This document shows positions 51,825 through 60,356 of a DNA stretch of 64,000 bases, one piece after another; the first letter of the stretch is position 1, and every line of letters begins with the position of its first letter. Position numbers and translations under genes: made by a program. The stretch is from Mycobacterium europaeum (GTDB lineage Bacteria > Actinomycetota > Actinomycetes > Mycobacteriales > Mycobacteriaceae), in the NCBI RefSeq assembly GCF_002102155.1, contig NZ_LQOU01000051.1, forward strand, positions 62,001 through 126,000, read 5' to 3'. The notes below the pieces were generated by a model that saw only the letters and a program-made list of their open reading frames with translations, had not been told where the DNA came from and did no database searches.

Positions 51825-52565
51825 ATGGAGGTCACCAATCTTCGGGAACCGAAGATGGCCGATCGCGTGGCCACCGTGCTGCGCAGAATGTTCATCCGCG
51901 GTGAGATCAGCGAGGGCTCGATGTTGCCCCCGGAATCGGAGCTGATGGAGCGGTTCGGGGTGTCGCGCCCGACGCTGCGCGAGGCGTTTCGGGTGCTGGA
52001 GTCCGAGTCCTTGATCGAGGTGCAGCGTGGCGTGCGTGGCGGCGCGCGGGTCACGCGTCCACGGCGCGAGACGCTGGCCCGATACGCCGGGCTGATCTTG
52101 GAGTACGAGGGCGTGACGTTGAAAGACGTCTACGATGCCCGGGCCAACCTGGAAACACCCATGGTGGTGGCGTTGGCCAATGGGGCCGACCCCGACGCCA
52201 TCGCCGAGCTCGAGCGGATCGTCGAACACGAATCCCGACTGCAGCCCGGTATCGAGTCGATCGACAAGATGACCGACTTCCACGCCGCTATCGCGCGCTT
52301 GTCGGGTAACAAGACGCAGCAGATCGTCAGCGCCATGCTGCATCACATCATCGAAAAGGCCAACCGCTCGTTGCAGCCGACCGAGGGCGCAGCCGCAGAG
52401 CAGGCGCTGCGCCGTTCGGCCACGACGCATCGCATGGTCCTGGAACTGATCAAGTCCGGCGACGCGGACAGGGCCGGTGAGCTCTGGCAACGCCATCTGA
52501 TGAAGGCAGAGGAGTTTCTGTTCGCCGGATCCAAGTTGTCAACCGTCGTCGACCTTCTCGAATGA
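51825..52565 (+). CDS. GntR-family regulator, FadR/FCD type
   Basis: A 246-residue regulator with an N-terminal winged helix (LPPESELMERFGVSRPTLREA, motif about 38-58) and a C-terminal FCD helical domain with metal-type residues (DFHAAIARLSGN, TTHRMVLE). FCD regulators usually sense organic or acyl-CoA acids. ATG 51825 follows GGCGGAGGG. It overlaps the thioesterase gene by ATGA and probably controls this small operon and the acyl-CoA dehydrogenases before it. Confidence 0.87.
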   Translation: MEVTNLREPKMADRVATVLRRMFIRGEISEGSMLPPESELMERFGVSRPTLREAFRVLESESLIEVQRGVRGGARVTRPRRETLARYAGLILEYEGVTLKDVYDARANLETPMVVALANGADPDAIAELERIVEHESRLQPGIESIDKMTDFHAAIARLSGNKTQQIVSAMLHHIIEKANRSLQPTEGAAAEQALRRSATTHRMVLELIKSGDADRAGELWQRHLMKAEEFLFAGSKLSTVVDLLE

Positions 52566-53389
52566 ACCGCATAACCGAGGAAGAGGTTCAGCGCGACATC
52601 GAGACACCCGACACCATCCGGGTGCGGTTCGGAATCGAATTCCTCGAGGCCAATCTCGCCGATGCGGCTATCGCCATGTCGATGCCGATAGCGGGCCTGC
52701 GCAACCCCTTTACCGGCGCGCCGGCGGTGGGTTTGCTGGCCATCCTGGTCGACGCCGCCGGCGGCATGTCCAACCATTACCGTCGTCGTACCGATCAGTG
52801 GACGGTGACAACGGAACTGACACTGGAGCTCAGCCCAGCCGAGTGGGCCGATGTCGAGAAGCCAGTGCTCGCCCGTGCACGCCCGCTGGGCCCCGTCGGC
52901 GGCACGACCCTTTCACTGTGCACGCTGAGCTTAGGCGGAACCGTCATCGGCGCCGGCGCGGTTCGTTCGTACTTCATCCCGGCAGAAGGTCGGCGGATCG
53001 AACGTCCCGCGGACTCATACCGGGGGTCGACGCGACAGTTGTCGGATCTGATGGCGGTCGATGTTGCCAGCCGCGGCGACGGCACCCCGGTACTGCGGCA
53101 GCGTGTCGACCCCTGTCTGAACAACGAGATCGGCATCATGCACGGTGGTGTCGCCGCGGCCGGCCTGGAGCTGACCGCATCGGCGGCAATCAACGCCGAC
53201 CAACCGGGTGATCCGCTGCGAACCGCGTCGTTACAGGTGAACTTCTTGCGCCCGTTCATCGCCGGCCACAATTCTCGATACGTCGGAACGCCACTGCGCA
53301 TCGGCCGCACCTCCGCGGTCAGCGATGCCCGGGCGATCGGCGACGATGACAAGGTGGCGATCACCGCGCGGCTGACCGCCTACCGCTGA
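52562..53389 (+). CDS. Double-hotdog acyl-CoA thioesterase-like protein
   Basis: A 275-residue protein with two hotdog modules. The N-terminal one contains TGAPAVGLLAILVDAAGG and the C-terminal one the PaaI-like NNEIGIMHGGVAAAGLEL. It would hydrolyse an acyl-CoA, perhaps to release dead-end CoA esters. It is coupled to the GntR gene (ATGA) and converges with the thiolase at 53419. Confidence 0.78.
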   Translation: MNRITEEEVQRDIETPDTIRVRFGIEFLEANLADAAIAMSMPIAGLRNPFTGAPAVGLLAILVDAAGGMSNHYRRRTDQWTVTTELTLELSPAEWADVEKPVLARARPLGPVGGTTLSLCTLSLGGTVIGAGAVRSYFIPAEGRRIERPADSYRGSTRQLSDLMAVDVASRGDGTPVLRQRVDPCLNNEIGIMHGGVAAAGLELTASAAINADQPGDPLRTASLQVNFLRPFIAGHNSRYVGTPLRIGRTSAVSDARAIGDDDKVAITARLTAYR

Positions 53390-53418
53390 GCGGCCAGGCA
53401 GGTATCGCCTCGGGCGGC

Positions 53419-54579
53419 TCAGGCCCGGTCGCGGGAAAGGATCGTCACTGCCGAGACGGCTGTCGGACCGCCGATGTTGTGCGCCAACCCGATTCGCGCA
53501 CCGTCGACCTGATTCTCGGCCTCCCCACGCAACTGGTTGAACAGCTCGTAGCACTGGGCGACCCCAGTAGCGCCCGGCGGGTGGCCCTTGGCCTTCAGTC
53601 CCCCGCTGGGGTTGATCGGGATCGCGCCGCCAACGTAGTTCTCACGTCCCTCGACGATCTTGTACGCCTCGAAGCGCTCAGCGAAGCCGAGGTCTTCGTA
53701 GCTGATCAGTTCGACACCGGTGAAGCAATCGTGCACCTCGGCGACATCGATGTCGCGGGGCGTGAGACCGGCCATCTTGAGTGCCGCCTTCGCGGCCCGC
53801 ACCGTCGGGGGAAAGGTGGTCATGTCGTCCTTGTGCTGGTGCATGACCCGGTCCATACCCAGGCCGACACCACGCACCCACACCGGCCTGTCGGTATAGC
53901 GGTCGACGACATCCTCGGCGGCCAGGATCACCGCGGCGGCGCCGTCGGACTGGGGGGTGCAGTCATAAAGTCCGAACGGCTCGGCCACGATGGGCGCGGC
54001 CAGTGCCTGCTCAACGGTGATTTCGTAGCGCAGCTGGGCTTTGGGGTTGTTCAGCGCGTGGAAGTGGTTCTTGACCGCCACCATGGCCATGTGCTCCCGG
54101 GTCGCCGGTGACTCATGCAGATAACGGGTGACGTGCAAGGCGAAGTTGGCCGGTGCGACAAGGCCCAGTGGATAGTCCCACGCGTTGTCGCGGGTCATCG
54201 CGGCCCACTCCCAGAACGTCGCGTTCGTCGCCGTCTCGCGCACCTTGTCAGCGCCAAGCACCAGCACGACGTCGTAGAGGCCGGAGGCGATGGCCAGGGT
54301 CCCGTTTCGGATCGCGTCATTACCTGTCGCACAGGCATTTTCGACACGCGTGACGGGGATGTCGGTGAGATCGAGGGTGTCGGCGAGGATTCCGGACGGG
54401 AATCCATCGGTGGTGGACAGCTCCCCGAACCAGGCGGCCTCGATCTCGGACTTTGTGACGCCCTTGTCGACGTGGGCCACCGCTTCGGCATAGGCCATCG
54501 GCACGAGGTCTTTGATCCCCAGGCCGAAATGTTCGGCGAACGGGGTCATCCCGGCACCGACAATTGCGACGTTCCTCAT
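53419..54579 (-). CDS. Thiolase (SCPx/acetyl-CoA acetyltransferase type)
   Basis: A 386-residue thiolase with nucleophile Cys83 in VENACATGNDAI, VHDCFTGVE and the His in KAKGHPPGATG. The C-terminal Cys of FadA thiolases is replaced by HNIGGPTA, as in SCPx-type enzymes. Its start overlaps the stop of the KAS/HMGS-like::OB fusion gene (ATGA, 54576-54579), so the two should form one complex, like thiolase/DUF35 assemblies. Confidence 0.87.
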   Translation of the reverse strand: MRNVAIVGAGMTPFAEHFGLGIKDLVPMAYAEAVAHVDKGVTKSEIEAAWFGELSTTDGFPSGILADTLDLTDIPVTRVENACATGNDAIRNGTLAIASGLYDVVLVLGADKVRETATNATFWEWAAMTRDNAWDYPLGLVAPANFALHVTRYLHESPATREHMAMVAVKNHFHALNNPKAQLRYEITVEQALAAPIVAEPFGLYDCTPQSDGAAAVILAAEDVVDRYTDRPVWVRGVGLGMDRVMHQHKDDMTTFPPTVRAAKAALKMAGLTPRDIDVAEVHDCFTGVELISYEDLGFAERFEAYKIVEGRENYVGGAIPINPSGGLKAKGHPPGATGVAQCYELFNQLRGEAENQVDGARIGLAHNIGGPTAVSAVTILSRDRA

Positions 54580-55808
54580 GCCCGGGCTCCTTGTGCCGTG
54601 TGCCGTTCGGTGCGCCCCGGCCAGAAGGCGTACCCGTAGTCGGGGATGCCTGCACGGGTCGCGATCCTGCGCAATACCACCGCGCCCGCTTGCCCGATGG
54701 TGGCCTCCCCCGCCGGCACGCCGGTGACCTTGAGCAGGACGCGCACCGGAGTTTCGTCCAGCTGGACCACCGCCAGCGAGTACGGGCTGGGCAGGTCGGG
54801 GACCGGAATCCGGATCGTGGTGTGAGTGTAGACGGTGCCGGTACGCGGCAGCGGCTCGAGCCGGTAGTGGTCAGACAGTACGCCGGAATCGTCGACACGG
54901 ACCCGCGGCGGGAACTGAGGGGCTGCGTCGATTCCGGGACGCTCGTCGAAAACCGCTGCTTCCCAGCGAATTTTCGGCTCGAACGCACGTGCGTAGGCCG
55001 GTAGCGAGATCGGGATGCCCACACCGTCTGCCACGCGTGTCTTGGGCAGGTCACGGGCGGGCACCTCGTCGCGGACGATCCGCGGTGGCGTGTCGGCGAG
55101 CGTCAGCTCGCCGACGCTGACCGCGGATTGTTCGATGGCGAACAGCAGGCCGGGGGTGCGGTTGTCGATCACGTCGGCCAACAACCGGATGACCGCGGCG
55201 GCCGACACCGTTGCATCGTCGAGTGCGGCGGACGTGTCGAAGCCTCCGCCGAGCTGTCCGGCCTTTGCCCCGGCGACCGCGGCCACGACGGGAGACCCGG
55301 TCAGACCCAGGCGTGCGACCGTGGCCCGCACCCCGACCTCGCGCTGCAGCCGGGGATCAACATATACGTGGCGGGAACCGTCATCGACGCGGGCCAGCAT
55401 GGGCAGGCTGCGGGCCTGACGCGCCGCGGCGGCCAGCGTGGTGCCGGCCGGGCCGGTCAGCACCGCCGACGCCCCCGCCGTGGCCTCGTTGTCGTCGGCG
55501 GCGATCACCAGTGTGTCGTCCGGGGCGCTGACGAGTTGGTCCAGCAGCGCCGGCGCCCCGCCGAGGACCTCAGCCACCGGGGTGTCGGCCGGCAACGAGA
55601 GGCCGGCCAGCAGCACCGCACCGTTGCCGCCCTCCAGCAGCGGGAAGTTGCGCGACACCATGATCACCCGGTGCGCCGATGCGTCGGGATCGGCGGCCCG
55701 GCCGGCCGCCACCGCCATGGTCAGCGCATCCTCGTCGGGCCCTTTGACGCGGCGGTCACCGACCTGCCATGGCGGCAGATAGGTGCCGATCGAGACGACA
55801 TGGGTCAT
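54576..55808 (-). CDS. Cysteine-free KAS III/HMG-CoA synthase-like domain fused to a DUF35-type OB-fold
   Basis: A 410-residue protein with two parts. The first about 260 residues have a thiolase-superfamily layout (SIGTYLPPWQVGDRRVKGPDEDALTMA is typical of HMGS/KAS III starts; shown here in part). A degenerate ribbon region follows, then an OB-fold from about 315 (LPRTGTVYTHTTIRIPVP). I find no Cys anywhere, so neither the KAS/HMGS nucleophile nor a zinc ribbon can exist. It is probably a scaffold and acyl-CoA-binding partner of the thiolase it overlaps. ATG 55808 with a GAGG site is preferred to TTG 55823. Confidence 0.75.
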   Translation of the reverse strand: MTHVVSIGTYLPPWQVGDRRVKGPDEDALTMAVAAGRAADPDASAHRVIMVSRNFPLLEGGNGAVLLAGLSLPADTPVAEVLGGAPALLDQLVSAPDDTLVIAADDNEATAGASAVLTGPAGTTLAAAARQARSLPMLARVDDGSRHVYVDPRLQREVGVRATVARLGLTGSPVVAAVAGAKAGQLGGGFDTSAALDDATVSAAAVIRLLADVIDNRTPGLLFAIEQSAVSVGELTLADTPPRIVRDEVPARDLPKTRVADGVGIPISLPAYARAFEPKIRWEAAVFDERPGIDAAPQFPPRVRVDDSGVLSDHYRLEPLPRTGTVYTHTTIRIPVPDLPSPYSLAVVQLDETPVRVLLKVTGVPAGEATIGQAGAVVLRRIATRAGIPDYGYAFWPGRTERHTAQGARA

Positions 55809-55860
55809 AGTGCCTCGCTTCAATCCGGCGGGGCGGCCGCATCTGGTGCCCCATTAATAA

Positions 55861-55876
55861 GCTATATAGTTATAGC
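55861..55876. promoter_or_regulatory. Palindrome GCTATA-TAGT-TATAGC before the SDR/thiolase divergent pair
   Basis: Perfect 6-bp arms with a 4-bp spacer. It lies between the fusion gene (start 55808) and the SDR (55918) and shares the 13-mer TATATAGTTATAG with 39947-39959. Likely operator overlapping a promoter. Confidence 0.5.
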
Positions 55877-55917
55877 ATTTCAGGACAAGGTTCAACCGAG
55901 GCAGAAGGAGATGCATC

Positions 55918-56781
55918 GTGGCCGACGGCGGCTTGCGCACCTTGAAGGATCGTGTTGTCGTCATCACCGGGGCGAGCCGGGGTATCGGCCGCGACATCGC
56001 AGTCCGCGCGGCTGCCGATGGGGCCAGTGTGGTCTTACTGGCCAAGACGGACACCCCGAATCCCAAGATCGCGGGTACCCTCGCCGAAACCGCCGAGGCG
56101 GTGCAGGAGGCGGGCGGTAAGGCGCTGCCCCTGATGTGCGACGTGCGCGACACCGAGGCCGTCGCCGGTGTTGTCGCACAGGCCGCCGAGACCTTCGGCG
56201 CCATCGACATCGTGGTGAACAATGCGGGTGCGCTCGATCTGCGTCGCACCCCCGCGCTACCGCTAAAGATGTTCGAGCGTCTGCTCGCGGTAAACGTTGA
56301 GGGTCCGTTCGCGGTGGTGCAGGCGGCTTTTCCGCATCTACGAGCCTCGGACAACGCGCACATCGTCAACGTGTCCCCGCCGCTGGACCTGGCGCCAGCA
56401 TGGGTCGGCGCGCATCTCGGCCACACCGTCGCCAAGTACGCCGAGAGCCTGCTGACCCTGGGCTGGGCCGCGGAATTCGCGTCGATTCCCATTGCCGTCA
56501 ATTCGTTGTGGCCAGCCACCACCGTCGCCAGCACCGGGATGATGGCGGCGATGGGCGAGGACGTCGTGCGGGCGCAGGCGCGCAGTCCACGCATCATGGC
56601 CGACGCGATGCACGCACTGGTAACCCGCCCCGCCGCGAACTGCAGCGGTCACTTCTATACAGACGAAGAGGTGTTGCGCGAGGAGGGTATCGAGGATCTG
56701 GCCCAGTACCGTCTCGCCGCACGCGAGGAAGACCTGACCCCTAACTTCTACCTGCCGTCCACACCGCGGCCGGCTCTCTAA
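55918..56781 (+). CDS. HSDL2-like short-chain dehydrogenase with catalytic Tyr replaced by His
   Basis: A 287-residue SDR that follows human HSDL2 closely: TGASRGIGRDIA, NNAGALDL, NVSPPLDLAPAW, VAKYAESL, NSLWPATTVAS. At the Tyr-x-x-x-Lys motif it reads HTVAK, with His169 (CAC at 56422-56424) instead of Tyr and Lys173 kept. HSDL2-type proteins are peroxisomal or lipid-linked SDRs of unclear substrate. A GTG start after AGAAGGAG is well supported. The substitution may abolish normal redox chemistry. Confidence 0.85.
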   Translation: MADGGLRTLKDRVVVITGASRGIGRDIAVRAAADGASVVLLAKTDTPNPKIAGTLAETAEAVQEAGGKALPLMCDVRDTEAVAGVVAQAAETFGAIDIVVNNAGALDLRRTPALPLKMFERLLAVNVEGPFAVVQAAFPHLRASDNAHIVNVSPPLDLAPAWVGAHLGHTVAKYAESLLTLGWAAEFASIPIAVNSLWPATTVASTGMMAAMGEDVVRAQARSPRIMADAMHALVTRPAANCSGHFYTDEEVLREEGIEDLAQYRLAAREEDLTPNFYLPSTPRPAL

Positions 56782-56866
56782 AGGCCGTGTGCGGCTGTGG
56801 CCTCCACGCGGAGCTGCCGGCACGGCAACCTAACCCAATGAAAAGTTCTGTTATCAAGGAGGACTG

Positions 56867-57646
56867 TTGAACCTACAGCAATTCGACGGCGCGTCGGCCA
56901 TAGTCAGTGGCGGCGCGGGAGGTTTGGGCGAGGCGACCGTGCGGCGTCTACACAACGACGGCCTGGGCGTGGTGATCGCCGATCTCGCCGACGACAAGGG
57001 TAAGGCGCTGGCTGATGAGCTGGGCGACCGCGCCGTTTTCGTCCGCACCGATGTCACCAGCGAGGACAGCATCCTGGCCGCTATCGAGCAGGCCAATCAA
57101 CTTGGTCAGCTGCGTTATGGGGTCGTGGCACACGGTGGTTTTGGAGTCGCGCAACGAATCGTCCAAAGGGATGGCAGCCCAGCGGATTTCGGCGGCTTCA
57201 CCAAGACGATCGACCTATACCTCAACGGCACCTACAACGTCGCTCGACTGGTCGCCGCCTCGGTCGCGACGGCCGCACCGCGCGAGGATTCAGAGCGCGG
57301 CGCGCTGGTGCTGACGGCGTCGATCGCCGGCTACGAAGGCCAGATCGGGCAAACCGCCTACGCCGCGGCCAAGGCCGGTGTCATCGGGCTAACACTGGCC
57401 GCGGCCCGTGACCTGGGATCGGTGGGTATCCGGGTCAACACCATCGCCCCGGGAACGATGAAGACGCCGATCATGGAGTCGGTCGGCGAGGAGGCGATCG
57501 CCAAGTTCGCTTCCAATGTGCCCTTCCCCAGGCGACTCGGCGCTCCCAGCGAGTATGCCGACGCGGCGGTGTTCCTGCTCACCAACGGCTACGTCAATGG
57601 CGAGGTGCTGCGCCTCGACGGCGCTCAGCGTTTCACACCGAAGTAG
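56867..57646 (+). CDS. Short-chain dehydrogenase, 3-hydroxyacyl-CoA dehydrogenase (HSD10-like)
   Basis: A 259-residue SDR with SGGAGGLGEAT, IADLADD (NAD-type Asp), Ser in LTASIAG and YAAAK. The usual NNAG is AHGG here. The layout, including an insertion with DLYLNGTYNVARLVA and the C-terminal EVLRLDGAQR, resembles type 10 17-beta-HSD/2-methyl-3-hydroxyacyl-CoA dehydrogenases. It starts at TTG 56867 with a strong AAGGAGG site. Ends before a hairpin terminator. Confidence 0.85.
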   Translation: MNLQQFDGASAIVSGGAGGLGEATVRRLHNDGLGVVIADLADDKGKALADELGDRAVFVRTDVTSEDSILAAIEQANQLGQLRYGVVAHGGFGVAQRIVQRDGSPADFGGFTKTIDLYLNGTYNVARLVAASVATAAPREDSERGALVLTASIAGYEGQIGQTAYAAAKAGVIGLTLAAARDLGSVGIRVNTIAPGTMKTPIMESVGEEAIAKFASNVPFPRRLGAPSEYADAAVFLLTNGYVNGEVLRLDGAQRFTPK

Positions 57647-57659
57647 ACCAGCGGCACAC

Positions 57660-57695
57660 GCAGCCAGGTCGGCGAACGAGCGCCGACCTGGCTGC
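57660..57695. terminator. Bidirectional hairpin terminator between convergent genes
   Basis: Perfect 15-bp arms (GCAGCCAGGTCGGCG and its complement) with loop AACGAG, between the SDR stop at 57646 and the enoyl-CoA hydratase stop at 57734. Confidence 0.75.
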
Positions 57696-57733
57696 GCTGC
57701 AACTGCATCCAGATGCGCCGGCCCGATGTCGGC

Positions 57734-58564
57734 CTACAGACGGCCGGCGACGCGCAGGCCGGGATGCACCCAGCTGGGTGACCGCTTCTCCTTGAACGCA
57801 CGAAACCCTTCCCGCGCTTCCTCACCCGCCAGGCTGGTCTGCATTCCGATGCGGTCGAATAGTCCCAGGTAGTCGTCCAAGCTCGCCTTGATCACGCTGC
57901 GCGCGCCCGGTGCAGTCCGACAGCACTGGGCCAGTAGGTCATGTGCGACGTGCAGCACGTCGTCGTGGGCAACCACACGACTGACGATTCCCCAGTCAAG
58001 CGCCTCCTGGGCGGTCAGTGTCCGCCCAGTCAGCATCAGGTCCCGAGTCCGGACGGGCCCGATGATGCGCGCCAACATCTGGCTGTAGTAAGTGTCGGCG
58101 ATACCGCGGAACAGCTCGGGTACCCGGAACGTCGCGCGCTCGCTGACCACGGCCACGTCGCTGCACATCGCGATCTGCAGACCGCCCCCCTGACACAGGC
58201 CGTTGACCGCTGCCACAACCGGTTTTGACGACGTGCGAAGACTGTCAAACGGCGTCACATCCATGCCCAGGTTCGCCGCGAAGTCCATCCAATCATCCAC
58301 GCCCCCCTGACCCAAGTCACCCCCAGGCGCGAACACATCACCGGTCCCGGTGATGATCAGACCAGCCAGCCCGGGATCAGCGTTGACTCTGCTGACGGCA
58401 TACCGGATCCCGAAGTACATCGCCGGAGTCATGGCGTTGCGGGCTTGCGGCCGGTCCAGGGTGCATACGGCAACTGGTCCTTCCCGCTTGAACGAGAGAT
58501 ACGGAGTCCCGAGCCAATCCCCGTGCGGCGGACGCGGAGCGGCGGTATCACTGTTGTCCGGCAT
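57734..58564 (-). CDS. Enoyl-CoA hydratase/isomerase (crotonase family)
   Basis: A 276-residue crotonase-fold protein with LDRPQARNAMTPAM, FAPGGDLGQGG (oxyanion loop), NGLCQGGGLQIAMCSD and the helix FRVPELFRGIADTYYSQML, which carries a Glu at the expected place. Single minus gene divergent from the mycofactocin-type SDR; the shared 173-bp region has CACTGCAGTG (58578-58587) and an AT-rich AATAGTTGTATGATT near 58614-58628. Confidence 0.85.
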   Translation of the reverse strand: MPDNSDTAAPRPPHGDWLGTPYLSFKREGPVAVCTLDRPQARNAMTPAMYFGIRYAVSRVNADPGLAGLIITGTGDVFAPGGDLGQGGVDDWMDFAANLGMDVTPFDSLRTSSKPVVAAVNGLCQGGGLQIAMCSDVAVVSERATFRVPELFRGIADTYYSQMLARIIGPVRTRDLMLTGRTLTAQEALDWGIVSRVVAHDDVLHVAHDLLAQCCRTAPGARSVIKASLDDYLGLFDRIGMQTSLAGEEAREGFRAFKEKRSPSWVHPGLRVAGRL

Positions 58565-58737
58565 GTCGATCTCCTATCACTGCAGTGGCAAGGTCACCCC
58601 CAAGGAAATAACAAAATAGTTGTATGATTCAACCCGCCGGGGGTAACATCCCCAGGTAGATCTGAGCCGGCTGATCACAGAACCGCACCCTCAAGCCGCG
58701 TACCTCGATCACCAGCAGGCGACAAGAGGAGCAGGTC

Positions 58738-59565
58738 ATGGCCGTACTCGATGGCCGGGTCGTTTTCATCACGGGTGCCGCACGGGGACAGGGCCGCTCG
58801 CACGCGGTCATGTGCGCCGAACAAGGCGCGAACATCGTCGGGGTGGACATCTGCCGTGACCTTGACGCGGTGCCCTACACGTTGGGAACTGCCGACGAGC
58901 TTGACGAGACAGCACACCTGGTCGAAAAGACCGGCCAGACTATGCTAGTCGGGACAGCGGACGTGCGCGATAAGGAAGCGCTACAGCAAGCCTTCGACGC
59001 CGGGGTGGCCCGTTTCGGCCACATCGATACGGTGATCGCCAATGCCGGTGTGATCCTGACCAACCCAGACGAGCGTGACGCTGCCGAATCGCTGCGGCTC
59101 GGAATCGACATCATGTTGATCGGTGTCTGGAACACCTTCCAGGTGGCGATCCCCCATCTCCGGGCACGCGGCCTTGGCGGCAATCTCGTGGCGACCAGCT
59201 CGACGGCGGCTCTGCTGGACCTCACCGACGGCCGTGGCGGCTCAGACGCCTACCTGATGTCCAAGCTGGCGATCACCGGCCTGGTGCGTGCCTACGCCAA
59301 ACTCCTTGCACCCGAAGGCATCCGCGTCAACGCGGTGGCACCAACCGACTGCGCAACACCGATGATCACCGAAAACCCGGCACTGTTCAAGATGATCGAA
59401 GACAACCCCCACCTTGCCAATGAGATGCAGACAGCCCTATCAGACCTGCCGATGATCGAACCGCGCGACGTCAGCAACGCGATCCTGTCCTTGATCTCGG
59501 ACGCGGGGCGCTGGTTCACTGGCAGCGTGCTGAAGGTCCACGCCGGCATGGACGTCCGCCGCTAG
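58738..59565 (+). CDS. Mycofactocin-coupled SDR
   Basis: A 275-residue SDR of the mycofactocin-associated subfamily: ITGAARGQGRSHAV, VGVDICRDL with the long insert before the ETAHLVEKTG segment, IANAGVI and YLMSK. These enzymes hold NAD tightly and pass electrons through mycofactocin. It would oxidise a secondary alcohol such as a cyclic or side-chain carbinol. GAGGAG precedes ATG 58738. Confidence 0.85.
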   Translation: MAVLDGRVVFITGAARGQGRSHAVMCAEQGANIVGVDICRDLDAVPYTLGTADELDETAHLVEKTGQTMLVGTADVRDKEALQQAFDAGVARFGHIDTVIANAGVILTNPDERDAAESLRLGIDIMLIGVWNTFQVAIPHLRARGLGGNLVATSSTAALLDLTDGRGGSDAYLMSKLAITGLVRAYAKLLAPEGIRVNAVAPTDCATPMITENPALFKMIEDNPHLANEMQTALSDLPMIEPRDVSNAILSLISDAGRWFTGSVLKVHAGMDVRR

Positions 59566-59682
59566 CGCAGCCCCCGTATCTGATGCCGAACTCGCATGGT
59601 CAGAGAGCGCGTACTCGATTGCGGCGCAGTCGACTAACTTCGACCCCAGCCCTAGCAACTCCAGATACACCTGAGGATCTCA

Positions 59683-60300
59683 ATGTCACCATCGCCGCTC
59701 ACGCCTGACGATCCCGCGACTGTCGCAGTAGTGTGCATCGAATGCCAGCAAGGCGTTCTCGGACCAAAGTCGGTCTTGCCGGCTTTGGCGGCCGACATCG
59801 GCGGACTCGTTCCGGCTCTGGGCCGAGTGCTCGACGCCGCCCGCGGCGCAGGCGTGCACGTCGTTCACGCCACCTACGTAGGCCCGTTGCCGGGAAGCTC
59901 CCCCACCGGGACCGCGCGGATATGGCGGGCATTGGGACCGGCCACCTCTGGGTGGACGCCCGATAGCCCAGAGTCACACGTCATTCCCGAATTGCTGGCA
60001 GCAAGCGATTTCGTGCTGCCCCGCCACCACGGTCTGTTTCCCACCCTGGGCACCGAACTGCTACCCCTGCTGCGGGATCTCGGTGTCGGTACGATCGTCC
60101 TGACCGGTGTATCGCTCAATTTGGCGTTACCCATCACCGCGGGGCATGCCAGCCAGGCCGGATTCAACCTCGTCGTCCCGCGTGATGCTGTCGGCGGAAC
60201 CCCGACCGGCTACGCCGAACAGGTACTGGAGAACACTATCGGCCTGCTGGCACGGCTTACGACGGTCAACGACCTCGTCGCGGAGTGGGCCCGCCACTAG
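59683..60300 (+). CDS. Isochorismatase/cysteine-hydrolase-fold protein without the catalytic Cys
   Basis: A 205-residue protein of the isochorismatase-like fold. Normal members use Asp-Lys-Cys; here the Asp position reads CIECQ (Glu20) and the Cys position in the GVxTxxC motif reads GVSLNLALP (Ala148). It therefore should not perform Cys-based amide or N-carbamoyl hydrolysis. True isochorismatases also lack Cys, so vinyl-ether hydrolysis remains possible. It follows the SDR by 117 bp. Confidence 0.78.
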   Translation: MSPSPLTPDDPATVAVVCIECQQGVLGPKSVLPALAADIGGLVPALGRVLDAARGAGVHVVHATYVGPLPGSSPTGTARIWRALGPATSGWTPDSPESHVIPELLAASDFVLPRHHGLFPTLGTELLPLLRDLGVGTIVLTGVSLNLALPITAGHASQAGFNLVVPRDAVGGTPTGYAEQVLENTIGLLARLTTVNDLVAEWARH

Positions 60301-60356
60301 CCGGCCCGCGACATCCCTCGGCGGCCGCGCGGTGTCGCTGTGACGCTTCAGGCTTT

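Noticed and set aside
58578..58587. Palindrome CACTGCAGTG in the 58565-58737 intergenic region
   Set aside because: Short, contains a PstI-type core, and has no second copy; not enough to call an operator.
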